Origin: Tethya wilhelma | Taxonomy: Eukaryota > Porifera > Demospongiae > Tethyida > Tethyidae | NCBI GenBank assembly: GCA_964030475.1 | Contig: CAXIPT010000033.1 | Span: forward strand, 62,001 to 126,000 | Direction of reading: 5' to 3' | Length of the DNA stretch: 64,000 nucleotides | Part shown: piece after piece, positions 12,501 to 27,200 of the stretch | Position numbering within the stretch: the stretch's first letter is position 1 | Layout of the letters: each line of letters starts with the position of its first letter | Notes under the pieces: generated by a model | The model's input: the letters and a program-made list of their open reading frames with translations, nothing else | What the model was told of the DNA's origin: nothing | The model's database searches: none | Program-made: the position numbers and the translations under genes

Positions 12501-15500
12501 TATCTCTTTATCCTTCGTTTGGCTCCTTGACTGTCTTCTCTAAGCTTTGTAAAACAACGCTAGCACTCGAATGTTGAATTATTCATTGCCGTTTCCAGAA
12601 GTGTACAGATTACGTAATTCATTTCATGGTTACGTATAAAAATTGCAAACTCTGCAATCTTTAGTATGGGCGCTCCGAGTGTATATATAAGCGCTCATAT
12701 CTCTGCAACTACAAGCGATCAGGAGCTCATATTTGCAGAATCAATAATTCAAAGGTTATACTCAATTTTTGCGCATTATGCTTGGTTTTCTCAGAGAAGG
12801 TCACATAATATTATATAAAACAATCAATTGAGTTACTTACCTGTGCCCTAAGCCAACTAAACCAAGCACATCATATCCAGCTAGAGCCTCGCTAGAGCCA
12901 GAGCTCTGAACTGAAGGATATATCTAGTCCAACTGTATTTCTAGATAACACACACTACATGGGGGGTAATTGATGGGTGTGGTTTCAAAACTGGCGTTCA
13001 GAGAAGCACAAAAGCCTCAAATCTCATGCAGAAACTACTGTATTTTGCAAGATTCTACAGAACAAATTTCTAGATAATTCTGATTCATGAACGTAAGTAT
13101 ACTTTCCGTTTGTATCATGGAGCTGCCATTATTCAGATAATCTAGTAACAGACACACAGACAAAACGACTACCATAACCCTCTGCACGTGCTACGCACAC
13201 GACGAGGCTTAACAAGAGCACAAATTAGTCAATGATATATGCATACACAAAATTAACCACAACAAAACATGATTGTATAAACAACTAAATGCAACAACAG
13301 CATTAACCCTTTACAGCATGTAATAGTCCTTTTCGTTTAACTCAAAAGAATTTAGATTGCGTTACGTGACGTCACGATTAATTGGGTCTGCACTTCCGAA
13401 GTAAAATTTTGCTTACGTGGCACTCAGTTTTGTATAGAAGTCAATGGGAAAATGGGCCGTTTTTGAACGGCGAGCATTCCGTAATGCTACCGTATATTCC
13501 TATAATTAGAGCTCCACAAAAAATATGATCTTTGGCGTACACAATGGTCTTTGTCTGAAGAGCACAGTGAAAGCACAACCCGAGATACAAGCGCTTAAGT
13601 AGCGCTGCTACAAACATACATTCAGATACAGTTTCTAGTTGGTAAGTTAGCTACTGCATGCTTGGCCTGTTTTATAAAGGCCTTTTTTGTTTGATAGTAT
13701 TATTTAGCTATGCCTGCTATGAAAAATAATAGTTGGCCTTTATAAAACAGGCCAAGCATGCAGTAGCTAACTTACCAACTAGAAACTGTATCTGAATGTA
13801 TGTTTGTAGCAGCGCTACTTAAGCGCTTGTATCTCGGGTTGTGCTTTCACTGTGCTCTTCAGACAAAGACCATTGTGTACGCCAAAGATCATATTTTTTG
13901 GGGAGCTCTAATTATAGGAATATACGGTAGCACTACGGAATGCTCGTCGTTCAAAAACGGCCCATTTTCCCATTGACTTCTATACAAAACTGAGTGCCAC
14001 GTAAGCAAATTTTTACTTCGGAAGTGCAGACCCAATTAATTGTGACGTCACGTACAAAAATTAAATTCCTTACGCTCTAAAACGAAAAGGACTATTACAG
14101 GACGCGAGCATGTGTTGAAATACTGAATTATAAATTAAATTTCACTACTGTATGATTGACACTTATTTTCTAGCTCTATAGCATAATATTTGTTTGAAAT
14201 ATAAGACAAACTATAGTGTTACACTACTTATCTATTACCTGTATGACTGCTTATACTAGCGTGGTTCTAGCTGATCTTGGAAATTTTGTACAAAAATTGG
14301 AGGGTTTGAAGTTCAATAGCATCTTTGGCTTTCTTTCTCCCTGGCTTTGAGCAGCTTCCAAACTAAACTCATAAATACATAGACTAACTATCCCTCTACT
14401 ACCACAAGTAGCGCTAAGCTTCAAATTCTAGAGACTACAGAGAAAACGAGCCAAGAAAACTTATCGTCGCGATTGCGGCGATCGTGACCTCTCGTGGTTC
14501 ATGACCTCGTAACGCTACACCTACTTTTGGGTACCAACTCAAACTTGGTATTTTACTAGAGCAGTACCTTACCTAAATGCACACCGAGTTAAGAGTTCAC
14601 TGCTATATTGCACGTTGCTCGGAGGCTCGCGCTAAAGGTGCAATAACGAGTACACTTGTCATCCGTAATTCACGTGTATGCAATAAATGACGAGTATACT
14701 CGTCATCTGGCTGTAAAGGGTTAAACATACCGTACATTCGATTATTTTAGCGAGAATTTTATTTGGCAAAATGGAGCTCAATCAATATTGGCGAAAGCGT
14801 TATATGTCATACAGTGAAATTAGTATAGTAGCTATGCGTATATATGTGCTTTCTTTTGTTTCTCTTTTACTAATAAAAGTAGATTTGACTAAGTTTTTCA
14901 TGTCATGAAGCTAAGCAAAACAAGATAATAAATTAATATAATATAGTCTAGAATTGTTCATTTCCTTGGACAATCTTAGAAGAAGGCATGTGCATGCAGA
15001 GCCACTTTCGGCTATTTAGGAGTGGTCTAGCTCTCCAAAACTCTGCAAATCTAAAGTTACTAGCAATGCACAGTTCTTTTATCTTTCTCTGATGCTAGCA
15101 CAAGGCTCCTTTAACACTCTGCTTATTCTATAGCAGCTGTCAAGATGAAATTTTGGGCTTTTGGCACTTTTTCAGTGTATTTTTTTTGTTAAACTCGCGC
15201 ACAGTTTGCCAGAATTGAACCAAATTTGAACTCTGTACTCCTTGACCTTTCCTTTAGAGGGCTTAGCATAGTTTTTTCCAATTACTAGGCGAGAACTATA
15301 TAAACAATGATGTCATGTTTGAAAAATTGAATTTGCAAGCATGGCGCTTCGAAAAACGATGCTAAGCTGTGTTTGCATGCTAGAGTTGTGCCTGCAAACA
15401 AGATTTAAGCTTGCAAAACCAAACGCATGATGAGTTTAATGAACTTTTAGCTTGTATTTTATGTCGCTTGTAAAACTTGCACGCTTCATAGTTGACACTT

Positions 15501-18500
15501 TTTTCTGTACACTTGTGTGTATATGGGCTATTCAGAGTATACAGTTTATTGCAGTGCTGTATCTCTTATAGTTTCTGAGATACACCCCCTAGCAACCCAG
15601 ACCAAAAATTGCATGAGCGTATGTGCGAGCATCCGTTAATCATTTTACAGTGCTAACCACGTCTATCATATAGCTATTGAACTACACAACACATGAACAA
15701 TAAAAATACTTTAATATTGTGGAAGGAAAAATATTGACACAGCAGATCCAATGTAATATTATAGGAAATCAATTTGTTCGCCTACATCTGATTCATTGTA
15801 TATTAGCTATAACATACCAAGTTCCTGATGGCCAAGACCACGACATACAACTCTTCCATCATTCACATCCCAATAGTTCCCATACGGGGAACTAGAATAA
15901 CATATGGTTCCCCAAAGATTATTGACACACAATTCAACTCTTCCTTCAAAGTCTGTTGAACCACCTGTCAATCTCAATCCTCCATCAGGACAGTTACCAT
16001 AAACAGAACTAATTGCTGCAGTACACAACAAAAAAAGAAATTGCATGCATGTGTCAATATAGGTTCATTAACTCTTGGCACACTGTACTAACATCTGGTC
16101 AGGTGTGTTGCACATTTTGATCATAATTTATGATGTCTAAAATGCGCAAATGTGGCACCTGATCTGAAAAGATTGTCACTATACTGTGGTAGCCTTGTAC
16201 TCAGGCTCTACTCAGTGAACTCAAAATCAAAGAATATGCATAAATGAAGTGACTGCAATCCACGTGCTAAATCTAGATTTTTTTCCCCTTTAGCGGTAAA
16301 GAAAATAAACTGATTTTTTTACCATAGCAGTCTAACTTTAATTGCTAACATACATTTGTAGTATCAAAAAATTAGTCCTTTTGCACGTACGAGCAGAAGA
16401 ATTTATTAGCGTTTAATTGCTGTGACATCTCGTTTGGTTGCTGTCCTTGCTGCAAAAAATATATTGAAGTCAATAGAGAAATACGAATAGTGAATTTTGA
16501 AACTCGTGCTCAGTGCTAAGTATACCATATTATATTCTGATTTAGCAAATATGAGTAAAAACTAGGTTCTTCAACGCACGTTTTGGTCTTCTTCTGGCAA
16601 AAAAAAAAAGAAGCAACTAGCAAAAAGTTACAGCGATTCAAAGAAGGCATAAAAAGTCTTAGATTCCTTATTTCTTAGAGTTTGATGCTCAAAAATTTCT
16701 ATTTTACTCTCCAGTGAGTCCACAAGTTACCAGAGCGAAGATACCTTTGAATAGAAGCACAGATAGCTGGGCTTCACTTGAAAAAAAGTACATATAGAGG
16801 CAGTAAGATGTGAAAGCCTTTTACAGCTCTTTTAGAGCTGCTACAGCCTTACAGCAGTTGCTATATTCAGTCCTAAAGTTTATGACAGAGCAGCTAATAC
16901 TTTACTGGCAGGAAAAAGAGCAGTAGTAGGTAAAGTTTCACATTTATAGCAGTAATTTTCCTCCAAATAGCTCTAACTTCTTGCTAGTTGCTTCATTTTT
17001 TGCCAGACAAAGACCAAAGCGTGCGTTGAAGAGTCTAGTTTTTACCCATATTCGCTAAATCAGAATATAGAATATAGTTAGCGCTGAGCGCGAGTTTTAA
17101 AATGCACTGCTTGTATTTCTCCATTGACTTCAATATATTTTTTGCATCAACCACAGCAAACAGATGTGACATCACTGTTAATTAAGCAGTTTATCAACAT
17201 TCTTTGCCTTACATGCAAAAGGACTATTTAAAACAGCAGCAGATCCAGGATTGCATAAAGAGGGTATCTTACTAGAATGCGCACAGAGCGCTCAAAAAAT
17301 TTGAGCTAGCCAAACCCACTTCTAGTAAAACAATGCCTATTTCACGTATAGTTCCACCCATTTTTAGTTGCATAAACTTCGTACTTTACTATGCAAGCAG
17401 CGTTTCTAGCTTGTGCGTAGCTATTTTGTGAAGTATCTTGGTGCCAACTGTCCCGGAACTCCCGGGAGAGTCCCGGATTTGATGCCTCTGTCCCATGTCC
17501 CGCCCGGAAATCCCAATTTACCTGAAATGTCCCGGATTTCAGACAGAAATGCACTTTTCCTAGAAAAATGCAACCATAACTTAGCTTTTTTCAACTCTAC
17601 ACTGTCCTAAAACTACCTAAAAAGGCTAACAAAGCTATAATCTTCGCTTTCTGAAGCGCTAGCCACGCTAACATCATAATTGCACTTTGTACTTTTGCAA
17701 TTAATTGGGCGTCGAAACGTAAAAGGGGACATGGCTCAAAATTTTTGCGTGCGCGATTTTAATGTCCCGGGATTTTTTAGCTGAAGGTTGGTACCTATAT
17801 GCATGAATGAAATTTGCAACAACATGCAGAAAATGGCATTAAGATTTTTTTACTTCACAAAATCAGTATGTAAGGAAGGGACTCACTCACATGGGTTTTA
17901 CAGTAGCTTTACTGAGTTTTGCAAACAAAAAACAGCTGCACAAACTTATTAGCAATGCAAATGAACAATTGCTGCAGCAATCTATGTGCGTGACCATGCC
18001 TATAACTTCTCGAGTGAAAGTGAAAAGGATTTGTTTTTTGCGAGCCTGAATACTGATAGCTATAGAGACTGTCAATAAGGCCTAAAGGCTCTCGAAGTCT
18101 AAACAATGAAGCTTGGACTGCTAATTGTAGCTGCTATACTTGGAGACAGTCCAGTGGTTTTGATAAGCCTGTTTCATCCCTGCTCTAGCTATTGCAAGTT
18201 TACACTTGACTAAATTTAATTGTAGTTTGTGACAAGTATCATCAGTCAAGAGACTTCAGTGTGAGTGACTAGAATGGTGTACTACCTTGTGTAGAAGTTA
18301 GAGATTTCCTGGCAAAAACTAAAAGAATTGTGTATTGATTTATACAACGTAATGCTCTGGTTATTAATATATCCATGCAAGTCTGTGTATTCGGAAGTGT
18401 TACTGACTGTACTTACTGCACACAGAGTATCAATAATTGCATACCATAGAATACTGAAAACTTCAGAAAATATACCAATTTCTTTAATTGTAATGTTTAC

Positions 18501-21177
18501 AAAATAATATTTATATTAACAGGTAGTTTTTATTTACTATAACCACTATTGTGCAAGTGATTTTTGAAAGGTAAGTATTGCAGTGTGTAGTTGATGCAAA
18601 GAGAGAAAAAGTTAGGCTCCACAGTGATAGGAGACTGACTTATTGAAAGTGACTAGAGACACTGAGGAACATTGCCACAGGAACGTTGCCAATTCAGTGT
18701 ACTTTGACTTTTATGCAAAAATTATGGTCAAGCTATAATTTTTATAGTGTCACACTACAACAGTGTGCACAATAATTATTGCTATCCTAGATGGCGCATA
18801 GAATTAATTTACTGACTATGGCTTCTTGAAGATTTAATATGAACTGAGTTGGTTCTGCTGAAATAAGGGATGGTTGAGCAGAATATTAGTTAATATACAT
18901 TGAAGCGTTTCATTAGCTTAGAGTAATTTCTGCAGTGCTAACGTATCTTACGTCTAAGCAATTCCACAACTGATAAATCTTTTGCACTACTACGCAAAAT
19001 AAGTAGGAGGAGCTACCCAAAAGAGTGTAACAGGTATGCGTTAACAAGAGAATCAAGTTAAAATGAACGCGCATTCCTAGCTCTGCAAGCTGTTGAAAGC
19101 TTAGCACAGCACAAAGGAACAGGATCCAAGCAAAGTAGATAAGATCTTTTACTTTAAGAAGCTTACTCTCCCAAATTAGGTATAGCCATGGCCGTAGCTG
19201 CATGCCTCACCTATGCCGCCGGCCCTGCATGCTTGCTAGCCAGTTATATACTTTACTCCAGCTAACATACATGACATGTAAAAATTATGTCTTGCTAGCC
19301 AACTGATTTTTGGTAACCATTGATAATTAATTAATACATGGGTAACCGTTGATAATGCGATGATTAAGCTATTGTACAGAACATCATCAATTGAACTATT
19401 TACAATTAATACTGAGGATACATATAGAATCAAAAACAATTAAGAATGAAGTATATGGTTATAAGATGAATTTGAGACAAGCCGTCTTGTTCCAATACTT
19501 TTTATAGCACTGCCCATTCCTACACTCATTATTTTCACTCATTATTTTTATGAAATTTTACTACGTAAAGGGCCCACTGACACTGAGACAGCTAGGTTAT
19601 CGTAATTAACCCTTGGTGCGCATGCACAGCAGGGGTTATGGTAGTCGTTTTGTCTAGCTGCTATACTTGGAGACAGTCCAGTGGTTTTGATAAGCCTGTT
19701 TCATCCCTGCTCTAGCTATTGCAAGTTTACACTTGACTAAATTTAATTGTAGTTTGTGACAAGTATCATCAGTCAAGAGACTTCAGTGTGAGTGACTAGA
19801 ATGGTGTACTACCTTGTGTAGAAGTTAGAGATTTCCTGGCAAAAACTAAAAGAATTGTGTATTGATTTATACAACGTAATGCTCTGGTTATTAATATATC
19901 CATGCAAGTCTGTGTATTCGGAAGTGTTACTGACTGTACTTACTGCACACAGAGTATCAATAATTGCATACCATAGAATACTGAAAACTTCAGAAAATAT
20001 ACCAATTTCTTTAATTGTAATGTTTACAAAATAATATTTATATTAACAGGTAGTTTTTATTTACTATAACCACTATTGTGCAAGTGATTTTTGAAAGGTA
20101 AGTATTGCAGTGTGTAGTTGATGCAAAGAGAGAAAAAGTTAGGCTCCACAGTGATAGGAGACTGACTTATTGAAAGTGACTAGAGACACTGAGGAACATT
20201 GCCACAGGAACGTTGCCAATTCAGTGTACTTTGACTTTTATGCAAAAATTATGGTCAAGCTATAATTTTTATAGTGTCACACTACAACAGTGTGCACAAT
20301 AATTATTGCTATCCTAGATGGCGCATAGAATTAATTTACTGACTATGGCTTCTTGAAGATTTAATATGAACTGAGTTGGTTCTGCTGAAATAAGGGATGG
20401 TTGAGCAGAATATTAGTTAATATACATTGAAGCGTTTCATTAGCTTAGAGTAATTTCTGCAGTGCTAACGTATCTTACGTCTAAGCAATTCCACAACTGA
20501 TAAATCTTTTGCACTACTACGCAAAATAAGTAGGAGGAGCTACCCAAAAGAGTGTAACAGGTATGCGTTAACAAGAGAATCAAGTTAAAATGAACGCGCA
20601 TTCCTAGCTCTGCAAGCTGTTGAAAGCTTAGCACAGCACAAAGGAACAGGATCCAAGCAAAGTAGATAAGATCTTTTACTTTAAGAAGCTTACTCTCCCA
20701 AATTAGGTATAGCCATGGCCGTAGCTGCATGCCTCACCTATGCCGCCGGCCCTGCATGCTTGCTAGCCAGTTATATACTTTACTCCAGCTAACATACATG
20801 ACATGTAAAAATTATGTCTTGCTAGCCAACTGATTTTTGGTAACCATTGATAATTAATTAATACATGGGTAACCGTTGATAATGCGATGATTAAGCTATT
20901 GTACAGAACATCATCAATTGAACTATTTACAATTAATACTGAGGATACATATAGAATCAAAAACAATTAAGAATGAAGTATATGGTTATAAGATGAATTT
21001 GAGACAAGCCGTCTTGTTCCAATACTTTTTATAGCACTGCCCATTCCTACACTCATTATTTTCACTCATTATTTTTATGAAATTTTACTACGTAAAGGGC
21101 CCACTGACACTGAGACAGCTAGGTTATCGTAATTAACCCTTGGTGCGCATGCACAGCAGGGGTTATGGTAGTCGTTT

Positions 21178-21219
<42 letters not shown>

Positions 21220-24200
21220 CCAACTATATCTCAAGAACGGCAGCTCCAGTCTTCAAAAGCGGCATACCAAGGTAAAATAATCGAGATTATCTATAAAAAT
21301 TACACAAAGAATTCAACAAAAGCGTGTAGTTCCTGAGATATGAAGCTTTTCAGCCTCTTTGAGCGCTAAGCTTCGAGGCCACACCCATAATTTTGGGGGA
21401 CGAGCCTGAGCGAGCTTCATAGTATAGACAGTAGAAGCTTAGCTACTGACATGAAATGGCCTGAGGTCCTTTTAAAAAGCAACAAAAGCCTATAGTTTCT
21501 GAAATCTGAGGCTTTTCAGCCTATCTGAGCTAAGCTTCGAGGCCACACCCATTCATCCTGTTAAAATTTTGGGGCAAGCATGAGGGGCGAGCCTGAGCGA
21601 GTCCCATAGCATAGCTGCAGACTAGCTTATTGATACACACTCATCCAACTACATTATACAGAAATAACAATATAATACTAGACTACACAACAAACTACTA
21701 TAATATATCAAATACCATCAAAATACTTATAAGATTCAGTATGTACCCCGCACCAAGGGTTATGCACCTTGGTGCCTTCATTAATTGAATGTGAGCTGCA
21801 TGGCTATAACTGATATGCATACACACAGTATCAAGATAAAAACTCGTAGCCAGATACAAGCAAGGTGCTGGCAAGTTTATAAAACTGTCTTGTATTTCTT
21901 AAAATTATGATAGTATAATTGTTACATGAATTTTTTGCTACCCTGACTGTGAATATTCTTATACTAATAGTATTGATTTATATTGTTTATTGATTATTAG
22001 TTAATATAGGAACTGTTATGATAATTTTTACAAGTCACATATAATATATCTATGCAATGATGCATGTTTGTCTAAATCACATGTCATTGAGTCGTGTAAC
22101 AGCAAACAAAAATATTGTAACAGCTCTTGTTAAGTGTTGTTTTTCTGCTCAGAAAATATTAAATTTTACCAGAGTAAGTTGATAATCTTTGCAAGGTGTG
22201 TACCTGAAAGATTCATTGTTTTGCAGCTACAAATACTCAAATGCTTATGCTCAAAATTTTACCAATTATTCTATATATTCCGTAATTTCTACAAAACTTC
22301 CCATTATTTCCGTAAATCTCCCCACAATTCTCATGAGTTTTGTCAAATTTATTGACTTCAACGGGTCCAACAATGATACAACAGTCCAACTTTCTTGTTT
22401 TACTCAATTCAATGTTAATGTCTTTCTGATTTGAATGGAAAATGAACACTGCTACCTCATCTAGGTGCGGTGATTTCAGATTTTCTACACAAGACAATTT
22501 ACCAGTTCCCGTTTACTTTCATTTATTCTCAAATTTAAACCCCTTTATTCCTGAAATTATGCTCGTGCACGACTTCTCTGATTATTCTCAAAATTATGCC
22601 AGCATAATCGCCCCACCCCTACTGAAGCGTTGGAAACCAAGACTGAAATAAGCCTCAGAATGCCCCTAAATTCAGGTTAGAACATGCAAACATGAAAATT
22701 TTCTGGGGGGGGGGGAATGCCCCCAGACCACCCTAGCTTGAGTCACTGCCTTTGGCGGCCATAGCACTCATACTGAGGGGGCTCCGGGCCTGGTATGACA
22801 ATAAAAATGTACAAATTTGTTTTCATGCTAACTTTCTAGTTTTAGCTGCAATATAGAGGAGTCCAGGAGCCCATGGTTGTGACCTGTCAACAATAGAAAC
22901 AGGGTTCCGCGTGACAGGGCATCTGCATTCGCATTGCTTCTGCCAGATCGATGCCGTATATCAAGTTGCATTTCTTGGATTGCCATAGCCCATCTTGCTA
23001 GCTTTGCTGACGGATAAGGATCTCGAGAGTTTAGCAGGGATGTGCAGTCAGCATAGTCTGTATACACCGTACACTTGTGACCTAACAAGTAAGCTCTGAA
23101 CTGTTTCACTGCCCACACAATAGCCAATGGTTCCAACTCTGATATGGCATAATTTCTCTCCTACGGGTTGAGGGTTCTTGAGGCACAGGCTACAGGATTG
23201 ATGTGAGCATGCATCAAGTTTTCTCTGTGCCAAGACAACACCCAAACCATCTTTACTAGCGTCTGTCTCAAGGATGAACTCTTTACCTCCACCGAAGCTC
23301 GGGTAGGCCAGGACTGGGGCTTGTGTTAACGTGTCCTTTAGTGTCTCAAATGCCAGGGTTCTCAAAGATAGCACATCCATTGCATGCCCTGACAAGGAAA
23401 TAATACCAAGTTCTACTGGTCTGTAGAGTGTCAACTGGGGTGAATCTTTGGTAGTAGGATGCTAATCCAAAAAACTGCTTGACTTTAGTAACATCAGTTG
23501 GGACAGGAAAATGCTTGACTTTGTCAATCTTTGCAGGATCGGGACGGATACCTTCTTTCGAGATAACATGACCAAGGTATGTTACTTGTTCCAGGAGGAA
23601 TAAACATTTCCGATGTTTGAGGGTGAGTCCAGCCCTACGCAACCAGTCAAACACTCTAAATGTTTGTCAAATGTCTTTGAACAAACAAGAATTTCATCAA
23701 TACAGACAAAGCATAACTTCCATTCCAGACCTTGCAACACTGTTTGCATAAGACACTGGATAGTTGCTGGTGCGTTGCACAATTCAAAAGGCATACGCTC
23801 GAACTCATACAGGCCGGCGGCATAAGTAGTGAATGCAGACTTGTCTTTTGTGGAGGGGTCCATTTCAATCTGCCAGTAGCTGGAGGCTAAGTCTAAGGTA
23901 GAGAAGTATTTGGCCTCACTGAGTGTATCGAGTATGTCATCGATCCTTGGAAGTGGATAGACATCCTTCTTGGTGAATGCATTCAGTCTCCTGTAGACAA
24001 CACAAAATGTGAGACCTAAGTCTTTCTTTGGTACAAGCACAACTGGGCTAGCCCAGGCACTAGTAGAAGGTCTAACTACACCTTGCTGTTGCATCTCGTC
24101 AACAAGTTGAGATATTTTCCCTCGGTGTACAAATGGAGTCCTCCTTGGGTGTTGCTTAATGGGAGGGTGTTCTCCAGTTTCAATTCTACGTGTGACTAGG

Positions 24201-27200
24201 GAAGTTCGACCAAGTTGGGATGCCTCGAGAGCAAAGACATCACTGTTGTCCATAATCAGATCTTCAAGTTGACGGAACTGTTCTGCAGTCAAGTTTCCTT
24301 GAACCAGATCGATCTCTTCCCTCAGTTTCACTTTTCAGTCTTCTGCAAGTTGACAAGCATTGGTGTATATTCTGACCTTTGCACAATGAGATGCAAGTTG
24401 TACTCTGCTCTGAGTCTAGTCCACTTGGTTCTTGACTCATAACTATATTGCTGAAGGTATTAACAATTTCAATCTTTGTGCCTTTCGCCAGATCAACAAT
24501 CTCTTCGTTGAAGTTCTGAAGTGGAATTAGAAGTGTGCTCTTGGGCCTGACTGTCAGTAGATACTGCTGGGAACTAAAACCTTTCTCATGCAGTGTCTCT
24601 GTCTTAGGTTTAAAGAGAAGTTTTGTTCCTCCACTGAACGCTTGACTCTCGATCTTAGCTTCTAGGAATCAGCCTTTCCTTCCAGGAATGGTACAGGCGT
24701 CAACAAGTCTCACATCTGATGCTGTAACAGAATTGAAGATTGCTTCTTTTTCAGTTTGGGGTGACTCCATTGTCAGCAGGTCACCATCTGGCTTCAGAAG
24801 CTTCAATCCAAGAGCTATGGCAGCATTTGTCCCTAGAAGACATGGTTGCTCGCCGCTTGGTTGTACCACCACAGGGATATGAGCACTCTCAGTTTCTGTC
24901 TCAAATAAAAGTGTGTATAACATCTAGCTACCTCAGGCTTTGTACCTTTGCATTCCTTGCCCAAGAGTCTGACACTGGGCAACTAGAGCTCTGGTAATTG
25001 TTTCTGGTTTGCCTTTAGCTCCTTTGCTATCTCAATGTAGTTGTGCTCGTGAGATGATAATTAATTGTGCTCCTGTATCAACCATTGCAGTGGTGGTTAC
25101 ACCTCCTATCAACAACTCTATGAACTTTTTGCAACTTTGGGCTGAGCTGTGATTGTATCAACTTGCTTCTTAAGAGACTCTTTTCATTGGCCAATCTTCG
25201 TTGACTATAGAGCTCCTCTAGTTGTTCCTCTTTTAGGCATCTTACACAGTAGGATAGGTGTTGGTCAAGTCAGATGGTTGCTCAGTAGGATAGGTGTTGG
25301 TCAAGTCAGACGGTTGCTCAGCTGTGAGCTGTGCAGTCCTTGAAGTGGTGGTTACAGGCTTGCCAGAAACTTCCGGTTTAACTTCCTTACGATTCCGGGC
25401 TAGATGTGTTAAACTCCCCCATGGACCAACATCCATTTCTTTGTGGTTCATTCTCAGTCCCTTGAGAGCCAGGTGGCCTGTTGCTTTGTCTACGTACTTC
25501 AGGTTTAGACTTGGGAAATTTGTTTTTCACATCTGTCGTTGCTGGTTTAGTGTCACTGCTCTTTGGTTTGTGAAAGCTACTTCTTTGTTGATGCTTTGGA
25601 TTTGACGGCTTGGTATCTCCCTTTTACTGCAGCAGCTGCTTAATTTGCTTATCCTGCCTCTCAAGAGTACGAGCACGATCATAGAGCTCGTTGAAGGCTT
25701 CCGTAGTCTTAGGAGCTTCTAACTTCCTCTGCCACTTAGCAAGTAGTGCTTGAAAGAACCTTCCTTTTAACAAGCAATCAAACTCTTTTCTGCTGGTATT
25801 AGGGAATGCTTTCCGTCCGAGTCTTTGCTATTGTATTCCCAACTGCTCGACAGGTTGTTGTTTCTGCATCACCTGCTGGAATTCTAGTCCACGCAATTCT
25901 TCAATGTCCAGAGGGCAGAACCATATATATCTTCAGAGCATCAACAGCTCTATTGTAGTTGCCTTGAACAACTGGTGCCAGCATTTTGAATACCTACTGA
26001 GCCGTCTTTTCTAGATGCAGTTTGAGCTGGCAGAGCCTCTGCTCTTCTGACCACTGTCCCAGCTGAGCTCGTTCCTGAAACAACTCAATCCAACAATCAA
26101 AGCCTTATCATCGGTTTCAGTCTCTTCTTCGCTAAACAATTGCAGTGGTGGTAATGTTTGCTGAGCTGAAGCTTGGGTGTGTGCTGCTAGCATCTGTGTC
26201 TGTGTTTGCAACAATTTGGTCATTTAGTCCACCAAGTTAGTTTGATTATCCGGAACTGTCAAACTGGCTATTGGATAATTGATATCCCCATGCTCAAGTG
26301 GGGGCGGCAACCCACGTGACATTTGCTGATTTGGTTAAGAAGTCACACTTTGGGCCACATTTGTGTTAACATAATCATGTTGGTCAACAGTGTATTTGGT
26401 CTAGACCTTGTGACATTGTAGCACATGAGCTTTCCACTATATTTGTGGGCAATTTGGACCAACTGTCACACACAGGGCTATTGAGCACGTGCATACTACA
26501 CAAACTAAGATAATAGTATTAATTTTATGCATGTCACTACAGAACAGAGCACTACATTTCTAAATTGTCTAGCTTAGACTCGTCAGCGCTTTTAGCGCTA
26601 GCTAATTTTAAGTGGGCCGATAAACCACAGAGTCAAATATATATCAGTCAAAATATACTAGAATCTAGTTTTTCACTAGGAAAACTCTTTTGTAAGTGAT
26701 TAGTGCTCACTTTTTCACAATCACTGAGATGTTCTGCATGTTGTGAGTGATTCACATATAAAGCTTCTTTGAAACATTCATGTCACTAAGTTGAGTCTCA
26801 TGATCATGAGCCACATAATGAAATATGCATGACTTTCATGTAAAATTTCAATGCTCCAATCTGATTGGTAATCATGTTTTTAAGACTGCTAACTCAGCAC
26901 AAGTGGGAATTCGCTCCTTGACTATTAAGACCAGACTCTCTTTCTCATTAGAGAATGGGTGGAGTTTGGGGACGACACTACACTAAGTGCAATCCTTGCT
27001 ATGCTTCAATAGTCACATTCCCGATTTTGGCTCTATCCTTGTTCTTAAGTTACAGTTTAATCTTCCAAGTTGATCTGAGACCAAGGTATGTTGAGGCAAA
27101 GTCCCACATCATCAACGAAAAAGGTCAATTCAACCCATACATGCATGCTTGGTTTCCAACTTGGCCATTTTGAAAAATAGCTGCAAAGAATCAATCAGTA

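Larger units (their letters stand above)
22828..26300 (-). mobile_element. Decayed Ty3/gypsy retrotransposon, 3' truncated
   Basis: Minus-strand order is gag-like, protease, reverse transcriptase, then RNase H, the Ty3/gypsy (Metaviridae-type) order. Stops and frame changes separate the domains, and the sequence stops after RNase H with no integrase visible. No LTR pair was recognised. It lies in the large intron between the SRCR exons at 31.1 and 15.8 kb. This copy cannot encode a complete polyprotein. Confidence 0.88.

Noticed and set aside
16016..16046. Signal-peptide-like leader before the SRCR exon at 15.8 kb
   Set aside because: The hydrophobic run is the translated pyrimidine tract before a good AG acceptor in the same phase as other SRCR exons; kept only as an alternative.
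18913..20966. Identical 96- and 67-codon frames in the tandem duplication
   Set aside because: No known domain, AT-driven composition; identity is due to the duplication itself.
22134..22651. Overlapping open frames on both strands near the gypsy element
   Set aside because: No recognisable domain; AT-rich, frames overlap on both strands, typical of chance.
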